Notes: generated by a model from the letters alone, not told the origin. A stretch of 64,000 bases of DNA from Acidobacteriota bacterium (GCA_016713675.1 JADJOS010000001.1:1922001-1986000); one strand, 5' to 3'; positions 9,807-17,753 are shown, counted from the stretch's first letter. Made by a program: numbers and translations.

Positions 9807-10127
9807 CTAACCGTCTGCTGCAACAAGCTGGTTAAATATTGATTCAAAATAAATACTGTCACTGTCGCGCCGGACCGGCACGAGAAAAAGCTCGACCGCG
9901 CCGAGCGTTTCGTGGCTGAATTGATAAATAGACTGCTCCGCCGGCACGTCGCCGGGGGCACGAAAGGTGAGCGAAAATGCCCGCGTTACGCCATTCTCAT
10001 TAAGTCCGCTAACCTTATCAAGGCTGAATTCCGCGGTACTGCCGTCATCGAGCCTTGCATTGAAAAGGCTGTTCGCGACGGCTGCAAACTGATCGTGGGT
10101 TGGTAATGTGACTGCAATATCGCTCAT
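9807..10127 (-). CDS. DUF6916-like small protein
   Basis: 106 residues from ATG 10127 (MSDIAVTLPTHDQF); the frame extends to 10154, but that extension has no support. Residues 50-100 match the pattern of the neighbouring Tat-signal protein: FSLTFRAPGDVPAEQSIYQF, then a Glu-Leu-Phe-Leu-Val-Pro strand and YFESIFNQL at the end. There is no signal peptide, so it is probably cytoplasmic. The small exported/non-exported pair points to a linked role, which is inference only. Confidence 0.65.
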   Translation of the reverse strand: MSDIAVTLPTHDQFAAVANSLFNARLDDGSTAEFSLDKVSGLNENGVTRAFSLTFRAPGDVPAEQSIYQFSHETLGAVELFLVPVRRDSDSIYFESIFNQLVAADG

Positions 10128-10246
10128 ATAGAGCCGCGAAAACGGTGGAGCCATCCGTCAAACATTAAGCCGAAAAATACGATACAGGGATAGTAGCAGA
10201 TTTTTTTGAATTTCGGTGTAAAAACTTGAGTCAGGTTCACACAAAT

Positions 10247-11704
10247 TTATGCATCGTTTGACCATCGCAAAATATGATCGAACTCGCTCTCACTGATCGA
10301 CTCAAACCCGAGCTTTGAATACAACGCGATCGCCGCCGAATTTGCCTTATCGACACTCAATTCCAACGGCACACGCTTTTCAGCGGCTTCTTTCTGTAAC
10401 TGCCCGATCAATTTCGCCGCGATGCCGCCTCGGCGAAATTCCGGCATCACAATGATATCGGTCAACGAGATCGCGGTTTTCGTTCGGTTGACGATCAATC
10501 GCCCGGCCCTTTCTGTTCCGCAGACGATCACACTAGTTGCGGCGTTTGGCACCTGCATCGCGTAGGATCGCGTCTGCAATTCAAATTGCATTCGCAAAAA
10601 CGCATCCTGCTGTGCCTCGTCCCACCCAAGCATCGTGACCTCCGCCGCACGGGTCGACCGATATGCCGCAAACAGAAAGTCAGCGTCGTCGTCCGTCGCG
10701 TCACGCAGCGTTATTATCGGTTCATGAATGACGCGGCCGTCGCGAATTTCCAGTTCTGACCTCGCCGCGGCGATCATCTCGACCGCTGCATACTCAGGCG
10801 AATAGCGCCGCGACACAGATTCGCCGCCGCCCGAAAATTCGACGGTCCAATAGTTGCTCTCCGCCGTCAGCGAAAGCGTCAGATCGACGCGGGAATGCGC
10901 GTCGGACGGCTCGAGGCGATAGACGTTCGGATACCACGATGTCGTCTCGCGGGTGTCGAGCACGACATCGCCGCCGAGGCGCGATCGCACCCAAACGAGA
11001 AAACAATCCACGTCGGCGTCAGTCTCCCAACTTGCTCGCAAATTGGTGAGATCCGGCCTTTCCGTCGCGCCGTAGAGATCGGTCGAAACAAGGCACTGCG
11101 GCTCGGTCAAGACCGTTGCGTCTTCCTTTCTTTTCAAAACTCGCGGTGAATTCAGATTGATCCGTTCGAGTTGAGTGAATTCGATAGCCAGTCCAACCGG
11201 AATTGACTCGGTTCGCACATTCATCTTTGCCGCCGCAGCGTGGAGCGACACGGTCTCAGGTATCAAAATGCCGCCGGGCTTCAGGAACCGCTCGCGTGCG
11301 TCCGCCATGATCTCGACGATGGCTTCGTCGTAACCGAGATAGCCGATGGTCTCGGAAACGACAATATCGAATTCACGGCCAAGCTCAACAGCAAACGAAT
11401 TTCCCCAAATGACCTCCACGCGATCGCTCACTCCGTGCTCGGCCGCCAGCTTTCGCGTCAACCCGACGAGCATCTCGTCCATGTCGATCGCGACTACCCG
11501 TTCAGCACCCAACTTCGCCGCCGCTATGGCCCATACACCGACGCCGGAGCCAATATCGAGAACCGCCGAATCCGCCGTCACCGACCGTTCCAAAGCCGCG
11601 TAGAACGCCCGATTCCGAACCTCGTCGCGCAGCAATGTCTCGTGCGTTTTTAGCAGCTGATGTGCGTGAGAATAGAGCTGTGATTCGAACGACGGCTGAG
11701 ACAT
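10247..11704 (-). CDS. Fusion of PRMT-like methyltransferase and GNAT acetyltransferase
   Basis: About 485 residues. The N-terminal half is a class I SAM methyltransferase of the protein-arginine-methyltransferase fold: motif I is VLDIGSGVGVWAIAAAKLGA, the acidic VVAIDMDE follows, and SETIGYLGYDE has the spacing of the PRMT double-E loop. A beta-barrel-like middle follows. Residues ~335-485 form a GNAT domain, with MPEFRRGGIAAKLIGQL as the acetyl-CoA loop and SAAIALYSKLGF near the end. The protein could modify Arg and amine groups of partners; the substrate is unknown. ATG 11704 is preferred over TTG 11716. It heads the DUF6916/tail-collar run and lies 15 bp after the methyltransferase gene. 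Confidence 0.75.
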   Translation of the reverse strand: MSQPSFESQLYSHAHQLLKTHETLLRDEVRNRAFYAALERSVTADSAVLDIGSGVGVWAIAAAKLGAERVVAIDMDEMLVGLTRKLAAEHGVSDRVEVIWGNSFAVELGREFDIVVSETIGYLGYDEAIVEIMADARERFLKPGGILIPETVSLHAAAAKMNVRTESIPVGLAIEFTQLERINLNSPRVLKRKEDATVLTEPQCLVSTDLYGATERPDLTNLRASWETDADVDCFLVWVRSRLGGDVVLDTRETTSWYPNVYRLEPSDAHSRVDLTLSLTAESNYWTVEFSGGGESVSRRYSPEYAAVEMIAAARSELEIRDGRVIHEPIITLRDATDDDADFLFAAYRSTRAAEVTMLGWDEAQQDAFLRMQFELQTRSYAMQVPNAATSVIVCGTERAGRLIVNRTKTAISLTDIIVMPEFRRGGIAAKLIGQLQKEAAEKRVPLELSVDKANSAAIALYSKLGFESISESEFDHILRWSNDA

Positions 11705-11719
11705 ACGTATCGCCAAAAC

Positions 11720-12502
11720 TTACGCTCTTTTTGCAATAAGCTCAAACACCGCATTCTTAAAAAAGAGTTTTTTGAGCAGGGAATCGGGATCAAATGCTCT
11801 CGCAGAACGCTGGATCGAACGCGTCTCATCGACTGTCGAACGCTGGCTGATAATATCGAGCGGCTGCCCGACGAACGCTGCCGAAATACGGTCCTCGGTC
11901 AGGTGGATCGTGTGGTCGGCAAACGCCGACAGCTCGACCTTGATGCCGATCGCGTTCCACGCTCCGTGCAGATTCGAGGCGAAATTGTAGAGCGGATGGT
12001 GTACGTTAACGGTAAAATAGAGCACTCCGCCCGGCTTTAGAACGCGGATCAGCTCCGGCACGATCGCCAGCGGACGTTCGGCATGGTCGATCACGTTGTC
12101 GCTCAGCACTACTTCAAACGCCGCGTCCGCAAATGGCAATTCCTCACCGATCGCTGCCGCTGTATTCGCATTCGATTGTAATTTTGGAAAGAGCCGTTTA
12201 TAGCCGACCGCCAGTGGGTCGATCCCGACGCCGAACTTCGTCCCGAACCCGAATACCAGACCGTGGGCACCGCTGCCGACCTCAAGAACGCGGTCGTTCT
12301 CGTCAAAAGGCCTCACCTCGTCGAGCAATTTGCGGATCTGCTGAGCCCGCACAAAATTGCCCCGCACCATCTCGTCTTCGTGCCCCGCGAACGCCGCCGC
12401 CTTATGCTCCTGATAATCGAGCTGCCGCTGCAATGCACGGGCACCGCGCCTGCGAACGGCCCTGTCGGCCCAGCCGGCCTCACGTTGATGGCGTTCGAGC
12501 AT
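11720..12502 (-). CDS. Class I SAM-dependent methyltransferase (Methyltransf_11 type)
   Basis: About 260 residues. Motif I is VLEVGSGAHGLVFGFG, then an acidic GVGIDPLA, motif IV AFEVVLSDNVIDHAERP and post-motif LKPGGVLYFTVNVHHP. It resembles methyltransferases acting on small molecules or lipids; the substrate is not evident. I chose ATG 12502, four bases after the yqeY stop, over ATG 12535, which would overlap yqeY. Tight packing with yqeY upstream and the PRMT-GNAT gene downstream suggests one transcript. Confidence 0.75.
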   Translation of the reverse strand: MLERHQREAGWADRAVRRRGARALQRQLDYQEHKAAAFAGHEDEMVRGNFVRAQQIRKLLDEVRPFDENDRVLEVGSGAHGLVFGFGTKFGVGIDPLAVGYKRLFPKLQSNANTAAAIGEELPFADAAFEVVLSDNVIDHAERPLAIVPELIRVLKPGGVLYFTVNVHHPLYNFASNLHGAWNAIGIKVELSAFADHTIHLTEDRISAAFVGQPLDIISQRSTVDETRSIQRSARAFDPDSLLKKLFFKNAVFELIAKRA

Positions 12503-12506
12503 TGAT

Positions 12507-12953
12507 CTACGAGAGTCGAGCCTTGACGGCTTCACTGACCATTTTGCCGTCGGCGGATTTGCCCGCGAGCAATGCCATCGCGGCTTTCATTAGCGTTCCC
12601 ATGTCCTTCATCGACGAAGCCCCTGTTTCGGCAGCCGCTGCCTCGACCGCCGCATTTACCTCGTCCTGCGTCGCCGCCTGCGGCAAATAAACTTCGATCA
12701 CCGCGATCTCGCTCTTCTCTTTCGCCGCTAGCTCGTTCCGGCCCGCCGCCTCATATTGCTCGATCGAATCACGCCTCTGCTTCACCAGCGACTGCAAAGC
12801 CTTCAGCACCTCGTCGTCCGTCAGATCGCCGCCCTTGTCGATCTTGCGGTTCATCAGATTCGCCTTGACCATCCTCAAGGTCGACAGTTTGTCCGCATCC
12901 TTAGCCTTCATCGCCGCCGTAAGATCGGCGATTATTGTCTCAGTTAAACTCAT
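12507..12953 (-). CDS. yqeY: GatB/YqeY domain-containing protein
   Basis: 148 residues, full length for YqeY. Family features are the N-terminal helix with DADKLSTLRMVKANLMNRKID, the RRDSIEQYEAAGRNELAAKE core, the VYLPQAATQDEV segment and the C-terminal MKDMGTLMKAAMALLAG. YqeY resembles the tail of GatB, the amidotransferase that makes Gln/Asn-tRNA, but the exact role of stand-alone YqeY is unresolved. It is the first gene of a minus-strand run. A palindromic repeat fills its upstream region. Confidence 0.9.
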   Translation of the reverse strand: MSLTETIIADLTAAMKAKDADKLSTLRMVKANLMNRKIDKGGDLTDDEVLKALQSLVKQRRDSIEQYEAAGRNELAAKEKSEIAVIEVYLPQAATQDEVNAAVEAAAAETGASSMKDMGTLMKAAMALLAGKSADGKMVSEAVKARLS

Positions 12954-12994
12954 ACTTAGAAGTGTAATGTCAGAGCGGGGAAGTCACAAGTTCG

Positions 12995-13135
12995 CAGGAT
13001 CCGCGATCCCGGAGGGATCGAATGTTTATAGAAATGATGAAACATAAATAGGTGCGACCCCGGCCGGCGTCGTATTTTTCTTGGCCGCCCGGTTTCAATA
13101 AACATTCGACACCTCTGGCGTCGCCCGCGGGCAAA
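12995..13135. repeat. Interspersed palindrome containing TCGAATGTTTAT arms
   Basis: TCGAATGTTTATAGAAA (from 13018) is answered by TTTCAATAAACATTCGA (13093-13109). Flanking GC-rich pieces (GATCCCGGAGGGATC, CGACCCCGGCCGGCGTCG) form small hairpins. I take it as a non-coding repeat element filling the space between yqeY and the ATPase gene. Confidence 0.6.
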
Positions 13136-13182
13136 AGAAAAAAATCTTTGAATTGTTGCATCTATGGGTTATAATTCAATAT

Positions 13183-14607
13183 ATGAATGACAAGTTACGC
13201 CCCGTTAACGACATCGACGACGATTTTGATGAAGAGGCCGAGGCACGCGAGCGCTATGGCGATCTGTTCGACGAAACGGAAAGCGAAAGCACGCCCGAAC
13301 CGATCAAGCCGGCACCGGCCGCAGCCTCGCCCGACCAAGCCGACACCCATGTCCCGCTCGACCCCGACGACCCGCTCCGATTCGAATGTTACGGCAATCT
13401 TTTTTCGGCGCGTCCGATCAACCGTTACCTGCAAACCGCCGCCGGAGGGCCGCTGCAGCGTCCGCTGTTTGGCCCATTTTGGCAGGAAAATGAACTCGCG
13501 ATCTTCTTCGCCGATACCGGCATCGGCAAGAGCATCCTCGCGGTACAGATCGCCGAGAGCATCGCCTCGGGAATCGCGATACCGCCGTTCGAAATGGGCT
13601 GCGGGCCTCGACGCGTTCTGCTGTTCGACTTTGAAATGGACGAGCGGCAGATCGCGAACCGCTATTCGTCACCCGACGGAGTTCACCGGTTTCAGTTCTC
13701 AGATGAGCTGATACGGATCGTTATCAGTCCGAATACGGAAAAACCTGACCATTTCCGGACATTCACGCACTACATTGCATCATCGATCGTCGAACACGTC
13801 GAGTATTACCAGGCAAACATCGTCATCATCGACAACATCACCTGGCTGACCACATCGACCCACAGCACGACCGATTCGGCCCGTTTGATGAAGATCCTCA
13901 ACCACCTCAAGGTCTCAAACGGCCTATCACTGCTCATCCTCGCCCACACGCCCAAGCGCTACGGAGCGAGCCCTTTGAGCGTAAATGACCTTTTCGGCAG
14001 CAAAATGCTCTCAAATTTTGCCGACTCGATCTTCGCGAAGGGCCGGAGCCGCTCCGGCCCCAACGTCCGCTACCTAAAACAGCTAAAATCACGCCGGCAC
14101 CAACGAAAATACGACGAAAACAACACCTTCACCATGCACCTACAAAAAATACCCGGCGTCCAACCAGCTCCCCCTAAAACCTTCCGCCAAACAACTCAGC
14201 AGCTCCCCTCCTTACCAAGGAGGGGTGGCCGCCGCTTTGGGAGGACGGGGTGGTTCTTCCTCATCACTTGTCACTCATCACTCATCACTGACGGCTTTGC
14301 CGTTCCTCGGATTCACCCACACCGGCACCGAGCCCGAACGCGATCACATCGGCTGGTACGGCACGCGCTTCGACCCGACCCGCGTCGAGAAACTCTACAA
14401 AGCCCACGTCCTCCACTCCGAAGGCAAATCCCAACGCCAGATCGCCCAAACCCTCGGCCTCTCCCTAACCACCATCAACCGATACATCAGCCAGACCAAG
14501 GCCTACGCCGACCCGGCGGACGCCTCCTGTCAAAACCGCAAGCGATAGCGACCGGGTCAAGCCTGCAAACCCGCGCCCAACGAGCTAACCACTGGCGTAA
14601 AAGTTGA
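13183..14607 (+). CDS. AAA/RecA-like ATPase (RepA-like), C-terminus disrupted by repeats
   Basis: The N-terminus is acidic. The ATPase core has a Walker A FFADTGIGKSIL, a RVLLFDFEMDERQ strand and a Walker B IVIIDNITWL, then LLILAHTPKRYG; this is the AAA_25/RepA-like group that loads on or unwinds DNA. The ATG at 13183 is preferred to 13153. The core ends near 14160. After that the frame runs through repeats (14165-14303) and continues out of frame to 14607 as an Arg/Pro-rich tail that looks like shadow sequence. The original helix-turn-helix C-terminus survives in another frame (14303-14548). The protein is therefore probably truncated, unless the frame is broken only in this assembly. Confidence 0.7.
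   Translation: MNDKLRPVNDIDDDFDEEAEARERYGDLFDETESESTPEPIKPAPAAASPDQADTHVPLDPDDPLRFECYGNLFSARPINRYLQTAAGGPLQRPLFGPFWQENELAIFFADTGIGKSILAVQIAESIASGIAIPPFEMGCGPRRVLLFDFEMDERQIANRYSSPDGVHRFQFSDELIRIVISPNTEKPDHFRTFTHYIASSIVEHVEYYQANIVIIDNITWLTTSTHSTTDSARLMKILNHLKVSNGLSLLILAHTPKRYGASPLSVNDLFGSKMLSNFADSIFAKGRSRSGPNVRYLKQLKSRRHQRKYDENNTFTMHLQKIPGVQPAPPKTFRQTTQQLPSLPRRGGRRFGRTGWFFLITCHSSLITDGFAVPRIHPHRHRARTRSHRLVRHALRPDPRRETLQSPRPPLRRQIPTPDRPNPRPLPNHHQPIHQPDQGLRRPGGRLLSKPQAIATGSSLQTRAQRANHWRKS
14201..14256. repeat. Interspersed repeat, CCCCTCCTT palindrome family, inside the ATPase gene
   Basis: CCCCTCCTT (14205-14213), ACC, AAGGAGGGG (14217-14225), then a GGCCGCCGCTTTGGGAGG stretch and CGGGGTGGTT. 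A matching inverted copy is at 44953-45005. A second repetitive stretch of CATCACT-type units follows at about 14261-14303. Together they separate the ATPase core from its helix-turn-helix end. Confidence 0.75.
14303..14548 (+). pseudogene. Out-of-frame helix-turn-helix C-terminus of the ATPase gene
   Basis: In the +1 frame relative to the ATPase core the translation becomes protein-like: LGFTHTGTEPERDHIGWYG, then RVEKLYKAHVLHSEGKSQRQIAQTLGLSLTTINRYISQ. That is a resolvase/LuxR-type helix-turn-helix. It stops at 14546-14548. No convincing start codon precedes it outside the repeat. It is best read as the detached tail of the upstream ATPase. Confidence 0.6.
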
Positions 14608-14722
14608 TTGCTCTTTGATCGGGTTGTATATCGGTTGCATTCGGTGTAGTCGTGTTGGGTGGGGTTGATCAAGTTGATGCCCGAAAACGTTGAACCCGGT
14701 CGCTATCGCTCTCGGTTCTGAC
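14529..14722. repeat. Inverted repeat pair with GCGATAGCGACCGGGT arms
   Basis: Arms of about 32 bp at 14529-14560 and 14690-14722 are inverted copies with a few mismatches and share AGCGATAGCGACCGGGT. They enclose about 130 bp with no gene. The left arm overlaps the last codons of the helix-turn-helix fragment. Confidence 0.65.
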
Positions 14723-14726
14723 AAGA

Positions 14727-14758
14727 AAAAGCCTCGCCGATCACTCAGCGAGGCTTTT
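14727..14758 (+). terminator. Bidirectional rho-independent terminator
   Basis: AAGCCTCGC (14729-14737) pairs perfectly with GCGAGGCTT (14748-14756) around a ten-base loop. An A-run precedes and TTTT follows, so it can stop transcription from both sides, including that of higBA. Confidence 0.7.
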
Positions 14759-14774
14759 CACTTTGCTTTATCTG

Positions 14775-14856
14775 TTTCGTGTCCTTTTCGTGTTGTTTAG
14801 TGGTTTAGAACTTGGCGGAACCACGGAAATGCACTAAATGGCACGAAAGACACGTC
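14775..14856. repeat. Interspersed palindrome, CACGAAA family
   Basis: GTTTCGTGTCCTTTTCGTG and, further on, GGCACGAAAGACACG are inverted relatives, with TTAGTGGTT/AACCACGG inside. It is a weaker member of the CGCGAAA/CACGAAA palindrome family seen at 3551, 25555 and 45018. Confidence 0.5.
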
Positions 14857-14887
14857 AGAGCAGCGGTTCCGAAAGAATCTCTTGCCT

Positions 14888-15292
14888 TCAAATAAAAATA
14901 TCAATTGGAAGTCGAAACCGTTCGGACAATCGGCGGGCTTGGGCTTTGCTGATCTCGCGTTTGCCGTTGAGGACTTGTGAGACGACGCCTTGCGAGCCGA
15001 AGATATCGAGCATATCGGTTTGTTTTAGTTCGTGCTCACGCATCAGCTCGCGCAGAGCGACCTGCGGGTTCGATGTCTCGCCCATTGGATATGCTTTGTC
15101 TTCGAAATCTTCGATAAGGGTCACAATAAGATCAAGCAGCCTTGTTTCTTCGGGCGATCGGCCGGCTCCTTTTTTCATTAAGGCTCCGGCAAATTCTATG
15201 GCGTTGTCGTTTTCTTCTTCCGTTCGTATGACGCCGGGCAAATAGTCAACCAACAGGCTTGCGTATTTTTGCGGGTTGTAATTGGTTGTCAT
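14888..15292 (-). CDS. higA: HigA-type antitoxin with helix-turn-helix
   Basis: 134 residues. An acidic helical N-terminus (NAIEFAGALMKKG...RLLDLIVTLIEDFE) is followed by a C-terminal XRE-type helix-turn-helix (LRELMREHELKQTDMLDIFGSQGVVSQVLNGKREISKAQARRLSERF). This is the usual layout of HigA antitoxins that bind HigB and repress their own operon. The gene lies 18 bp downstream of higB in the reversed toxin-first order typical of this family. Confidence 0.88.
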   Translation of the reverse strand: MTTNYNPQKYASLLVDYLPGVIRTEEENDNAIEFAGALMKKGAGRSPEETRLLDLIVTLIEDFEDKAYPMGETSNPQVALRELMREHELKQTDMLDIFGSQGVVSQVLNGKREISKAQARRLSERFRLPIDIFI

Positions 15293-15310
15293 GTTTTCTC
15301 CCCAAGAGAT

Positions 15311-15604
15311 CTAACAGTCATCTTTCCACCGTTCTCTGTCGTATTCGGCATGAGCAAGGACAAACCTTATCCACATCGTTTGTACCTCATAGTCCAGATG
15401 AACTATGACACGATATTTATTCCCGCCGACATTGAACACGATACAGTCTCCGACGCTATCAGCGCTCGGAAACGTTTGCCGAAATTCGGCCATGTTACTT
15501 GGGCTACACCGTTTGATCTTTCCATAAAAATCGTCTAAGGCCGGTCCCGATTCCGGGTGCCTTTCCGAAAACATTCGAAATGCCTTTCGGCTGATTATCC
15601 TCAT
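15311..15604 (-). CDS. higB: HigB-type mRNA interferase toxin
   Basis: 97 residues, the family's usual length. Diagnostic pieces are FSERHPESGPALDDFYGKIKR, the FPSADSVGDCIVFNVGGNKYRVIVHLDY core and the final IRFVLAHAEYDRERWKDD. HigB cleaves mRNA at the ribosome and is neutralised by HigA. It is the first gene of the pair, directly downstream of a promoter with an overlapping palindromic operator (15657-15685). Confidence 0.9.
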   Translation of the reverse strand: MRIISRKAFRMFSERHPESGPALDDFYGKIKRCSPSNMAEFRQTFPSADSVGDCIVFNVGGNKYRVIVHLDYEVQTMWIRFVLAHAEYDRERWKDDC

Positions 15605-15656
15605 TCATTTATCCTAGGACTGAGGACGGCACGTTAAATGTGGCCGTACCGTCTGA

Positions 15657-15685
15657 ATAGTATTGCAGAAAGCAATACTTGTCAA
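15657..15685 (-). promoter_or_regulatory. higBA promoter with palindromic operator
   Basis: On the minus strand, TTGACA (15685-15680), a 17-bp spacer and TACTAT (15662-15657) form a sigma-70-type promoter. AGTATTGC (15659-15666), five bases, and GCAATACT (15672-15679) form a perfect operator lying between and over these boxes. A further GCAATAT half-site is at 15703-15709. HigA/HigB autorepression at such sites is established for the family. Confidence 0.75.
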
Positions 15686-15711
15686 GAAAAATATTTCAAT
15701 TTGCAATATGA

Positions 15712-15750
15712 TGTTCCATGAAACACGTTTGTGTGTGGTGGAACGGAACA
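15712..15750. repeat. 39-bp element bounded by TGTTCC/GGAACA, copy 1
   Basis: The element starts TGTTCCATGAAACACG and ends ACGGAACA, so its ends are inverted. An inverted copy with three differences lies at 23462-23500, between two ABC transporter genes. It could be a REP-like unit or a shared binding site. Confidence 0.6.
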
Positions 15751-15754
15751 CGAA

Positions 15755-15850
15755 CAGTGGTCAGTGGTCGGTTGTCAGTTGTCAGAGGACAATGAGAGAA
15801 TCAGTCGTTGATCTTACGACTGGCCACTGACCACCGGCCACCGACCACTG
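15755..15850. repeat. Palindrome built from GTGGTCAGT-like units
   Basis: The left arm CAGTGGTCAGTGGTCGG plus TTGTCAG units (15755-15785) is answered by GGCCACTGACCACCGGCCA units (15818-15850). It ends just before the ATG at 15855. A fragment of the same repeat (GTAGTCAGTTGTCAGACGTC) lies inside the following gene at 16441-16460. Confidence 0.65.
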
Positions 15851-15854
15851 TTTT

Positions 15855-17747
15855 ATGAAGATCCGCTGGCGTTACGGCATAATTGCAGGCTTGTTTTTGG
15901 CGGTTTTTTCGCTGTATCCGCAGATGAAGATGGTCTATCTTCGCGGGCAGGACTGGAACGGCCATTATGCGTACAATGACATCGACGAGGTCGCATATGC
16001 GGCGTATGTGCGTGCGTTGATCGACGGACGCCCGCGAAAGAACGACCCCTACACAGGCCGCGATGATTCGCCCGAGACTCCGCAGGAAGAATCGCTGTTC
16101 TCGATACAATTTGTTGCCCCTTACACGATCGCTCTGCCCGCGAGGCTGCTCGGTGTGCCCGCGACATGGGCAATGACCATTGCCGGAGCTCTGGCGGCGT
16201 TCCTGACGGCGCTCGCGATATTCTGGCTTCTGGCCTCGATAACGGGCGACTCGCTCTTTGCGATGGCCGGCAGCCTAATCACGCTAGCCGGAGGTGCTCT
16301 CTTCGCCGGCGAAGGCGCCATCGGCGAGATCACCGGCTGGAGCTACGCGTATCCGTATTTTCCCGGATTCCGAAGATACATCCCCGCCATGGCATTCCCG
16401 GCGTTCTTTCTGCTGGTCGGTTTGGTGTGGAAAGTTGTCGGTAGTCAGTTGTCAGACGTCAGCGGGCAGGAAGAGTTTAACCGCGAAACACGCGAGATCG
16501 ACGAAAAAGATCAAAATTCAAAGACCACAAGCCAAACGCCATCTTTCTCCTCTTCTCCTCTTCTCCTCATCTCCCTTTCTACAGCGGCGTTCGCTTACAC
16601 CGTCTTCTCATACTTCTACGTCTGGACGTCGGCGCTTGCTTGGCTCGGCTGTGTCGGGCTTGTTTGGCTCGCGGTGCGGCCTAAGGGCTTTGTAAAGGAC
16701 ATCAGGTATCTTATCGCCCTCGGCATCGCGTGTGTCGTTTGCCTCGCTCCGTATGCGTATCTGCTGTCCAAGCGGTCGCATACGATGGACGATGTCCAAC
16801 TGCTCGTCCGAACGCACATGCCCGATCTGATCCGAGTGCCGGAGTTCATCGGGTTCGCTGTGCTCGCGTCGATCGGTATCGCGGTCACATTGAAAAAGCT
16901 TGAGTTGAAAGATCGCGCCGTTCTGTTCACGGCCTCTCTCGCTCTCGTTCCGCTGATCGTCTTTAACCAGCAGGTCATCACCGGCCAATCGCTGCAGCCG
17001 ATACATTATCAGGTCTTTATCGGCAATTATGTCGCCGGCCTTTCGCTCGTGATGCTGTTTGGACTATTTCGGCGGCGGGCCGATAACAGGCAAGCGGTGA
17101 CGGGGAAATTCGCGATGGCCGTTCTGACGCTCATCGCAGCGGGCTGGGGATTTGTCGAGTGTCATTACACTGTCCGGATCCTCGACGACGTTAACGTTGC
17201 CCGCGACGAGGCCTTTCCGGTCGCCCGCCGCCTCGACGAGATCGCCAAAGGCGAACCAAACCCGCACGCCTCGGTCGTTATGCATTTCGGCATGGCCGAG
17301 GGCGACGACCTTCCGACCCTAGCACCGCAATCCGTCCTCTGGGCACGTCACCAGCACGTTTTCGCGGGCGTTACGTGGCAGGAAAACAAGGAACGCTATT
17401 ATCAATATCTCTATTACATGGGCGTCGACGAACGCCACCTCGCCGCCGGCATCAAGAGCGGCAACGATTTCGTCTCGGTCATCGCTCTCTTCGGCTGGGG
17501 CCGGCACACCGACCGTCTGAATGCCGCATACACGCCGCTGACGTTCCGCGAGATCGACGACGAGATGCATCGGTTCGGTGATTATTTGAAAGCATTCGAT
17601 CCGCTAAAGGCCGGAAATCCGCCGCTAAATTACGCCATCTCCGAGACGGATTCGCCGCCGAATTTTGCAAATATCGATAAATGGTACGAACGTGGCGCCG
17701 GCGAGATATTCGGCAAATACACGCTTTACAGATTGAAATTGAGATAA
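15855..17747 (+). CDS. Polytopic membrane protein, GT-C-like, with repeat-derived loop
   Basis: 630 residues, an N-terminal signal anchor (residues 7-22) and about eleven membrane segments. An acidic motif in the first periplasmic loop (YNDIDEVAYAAYVRA) and a large soluble C-terminal part suggest a GT-C-fold glycosyltransferase-like protein, though no family match can be proven by eye. Residues ~195-233 form a polar loop encoded by pieces of two interspersed repeats (about 16436-16500), including EEFNRETREIDEKDQ. This segment looks like a tolerated in-frame insertion. The ATG lies immediately after a palindromic repeat, and no ribosome site is obvious. Confidence 0.7.
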   Translation: MKIRWRYGIIAGLFLAVFSLYPQMKMVYLRGQDWNGHYAYNDIDEVAYAAYVRALIDGRPRKNDPYTGRDDSPETPQEESLFSIQFVAPYTIALPARLLGVPATWAMTIAGALAAFLTALAIFWLLASITGDSLFAMAGSLITLAGGALFAGEGAIGEITGWSYAYPYFPGFRRYIPAMAFPAFFLLVGLVWKVVGSQLSDVSGQEEFNRETREIDEKDQNSKTTSQTPSFSSSPLLLISLSTAAFAYTVFSYFYVWTSALAWLGCVGLVWLAVRPKGFVKDIRYLIALGIACVVCLAPYAYLLSKRSHTMDDVQLLVRTHMPDLIRVPEFIGFAVLASIGIAVTLKKLELKDRAVLFTASLALVPLIVFNQQVITGQSLQPIHYQVFIGNYVAGLSLVMLFGLFRRRADNRQAVTGKFAMAVLTLIAAGWGFVECHYTVRILDDVNVARDEAFPVARRLDEIAKGEPNPHASVVMHFGMAEGDDLPTLAPQSVLWARHQHVFAGVTWQENKERYYQYLYYMGVDERHLAAGIKSGNDFVSVIALFGWGRHTDRLNAAYTPLTFREIDDEMHRFGDYLKAFDPLKAGNPPLNYAISETDSPPNFANIDKWYERGAGEIFGKYTLYRLKLR

Positions 17748-17753
17748 ATGAGA

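Noticed and set aside
13183..14607. The Arg/Pro-rich tail of the ATPase frame as a real domain
   Set aside because: The protein-like reading of 14303-14548 is in another frame. The tail is what its shadow looks like.
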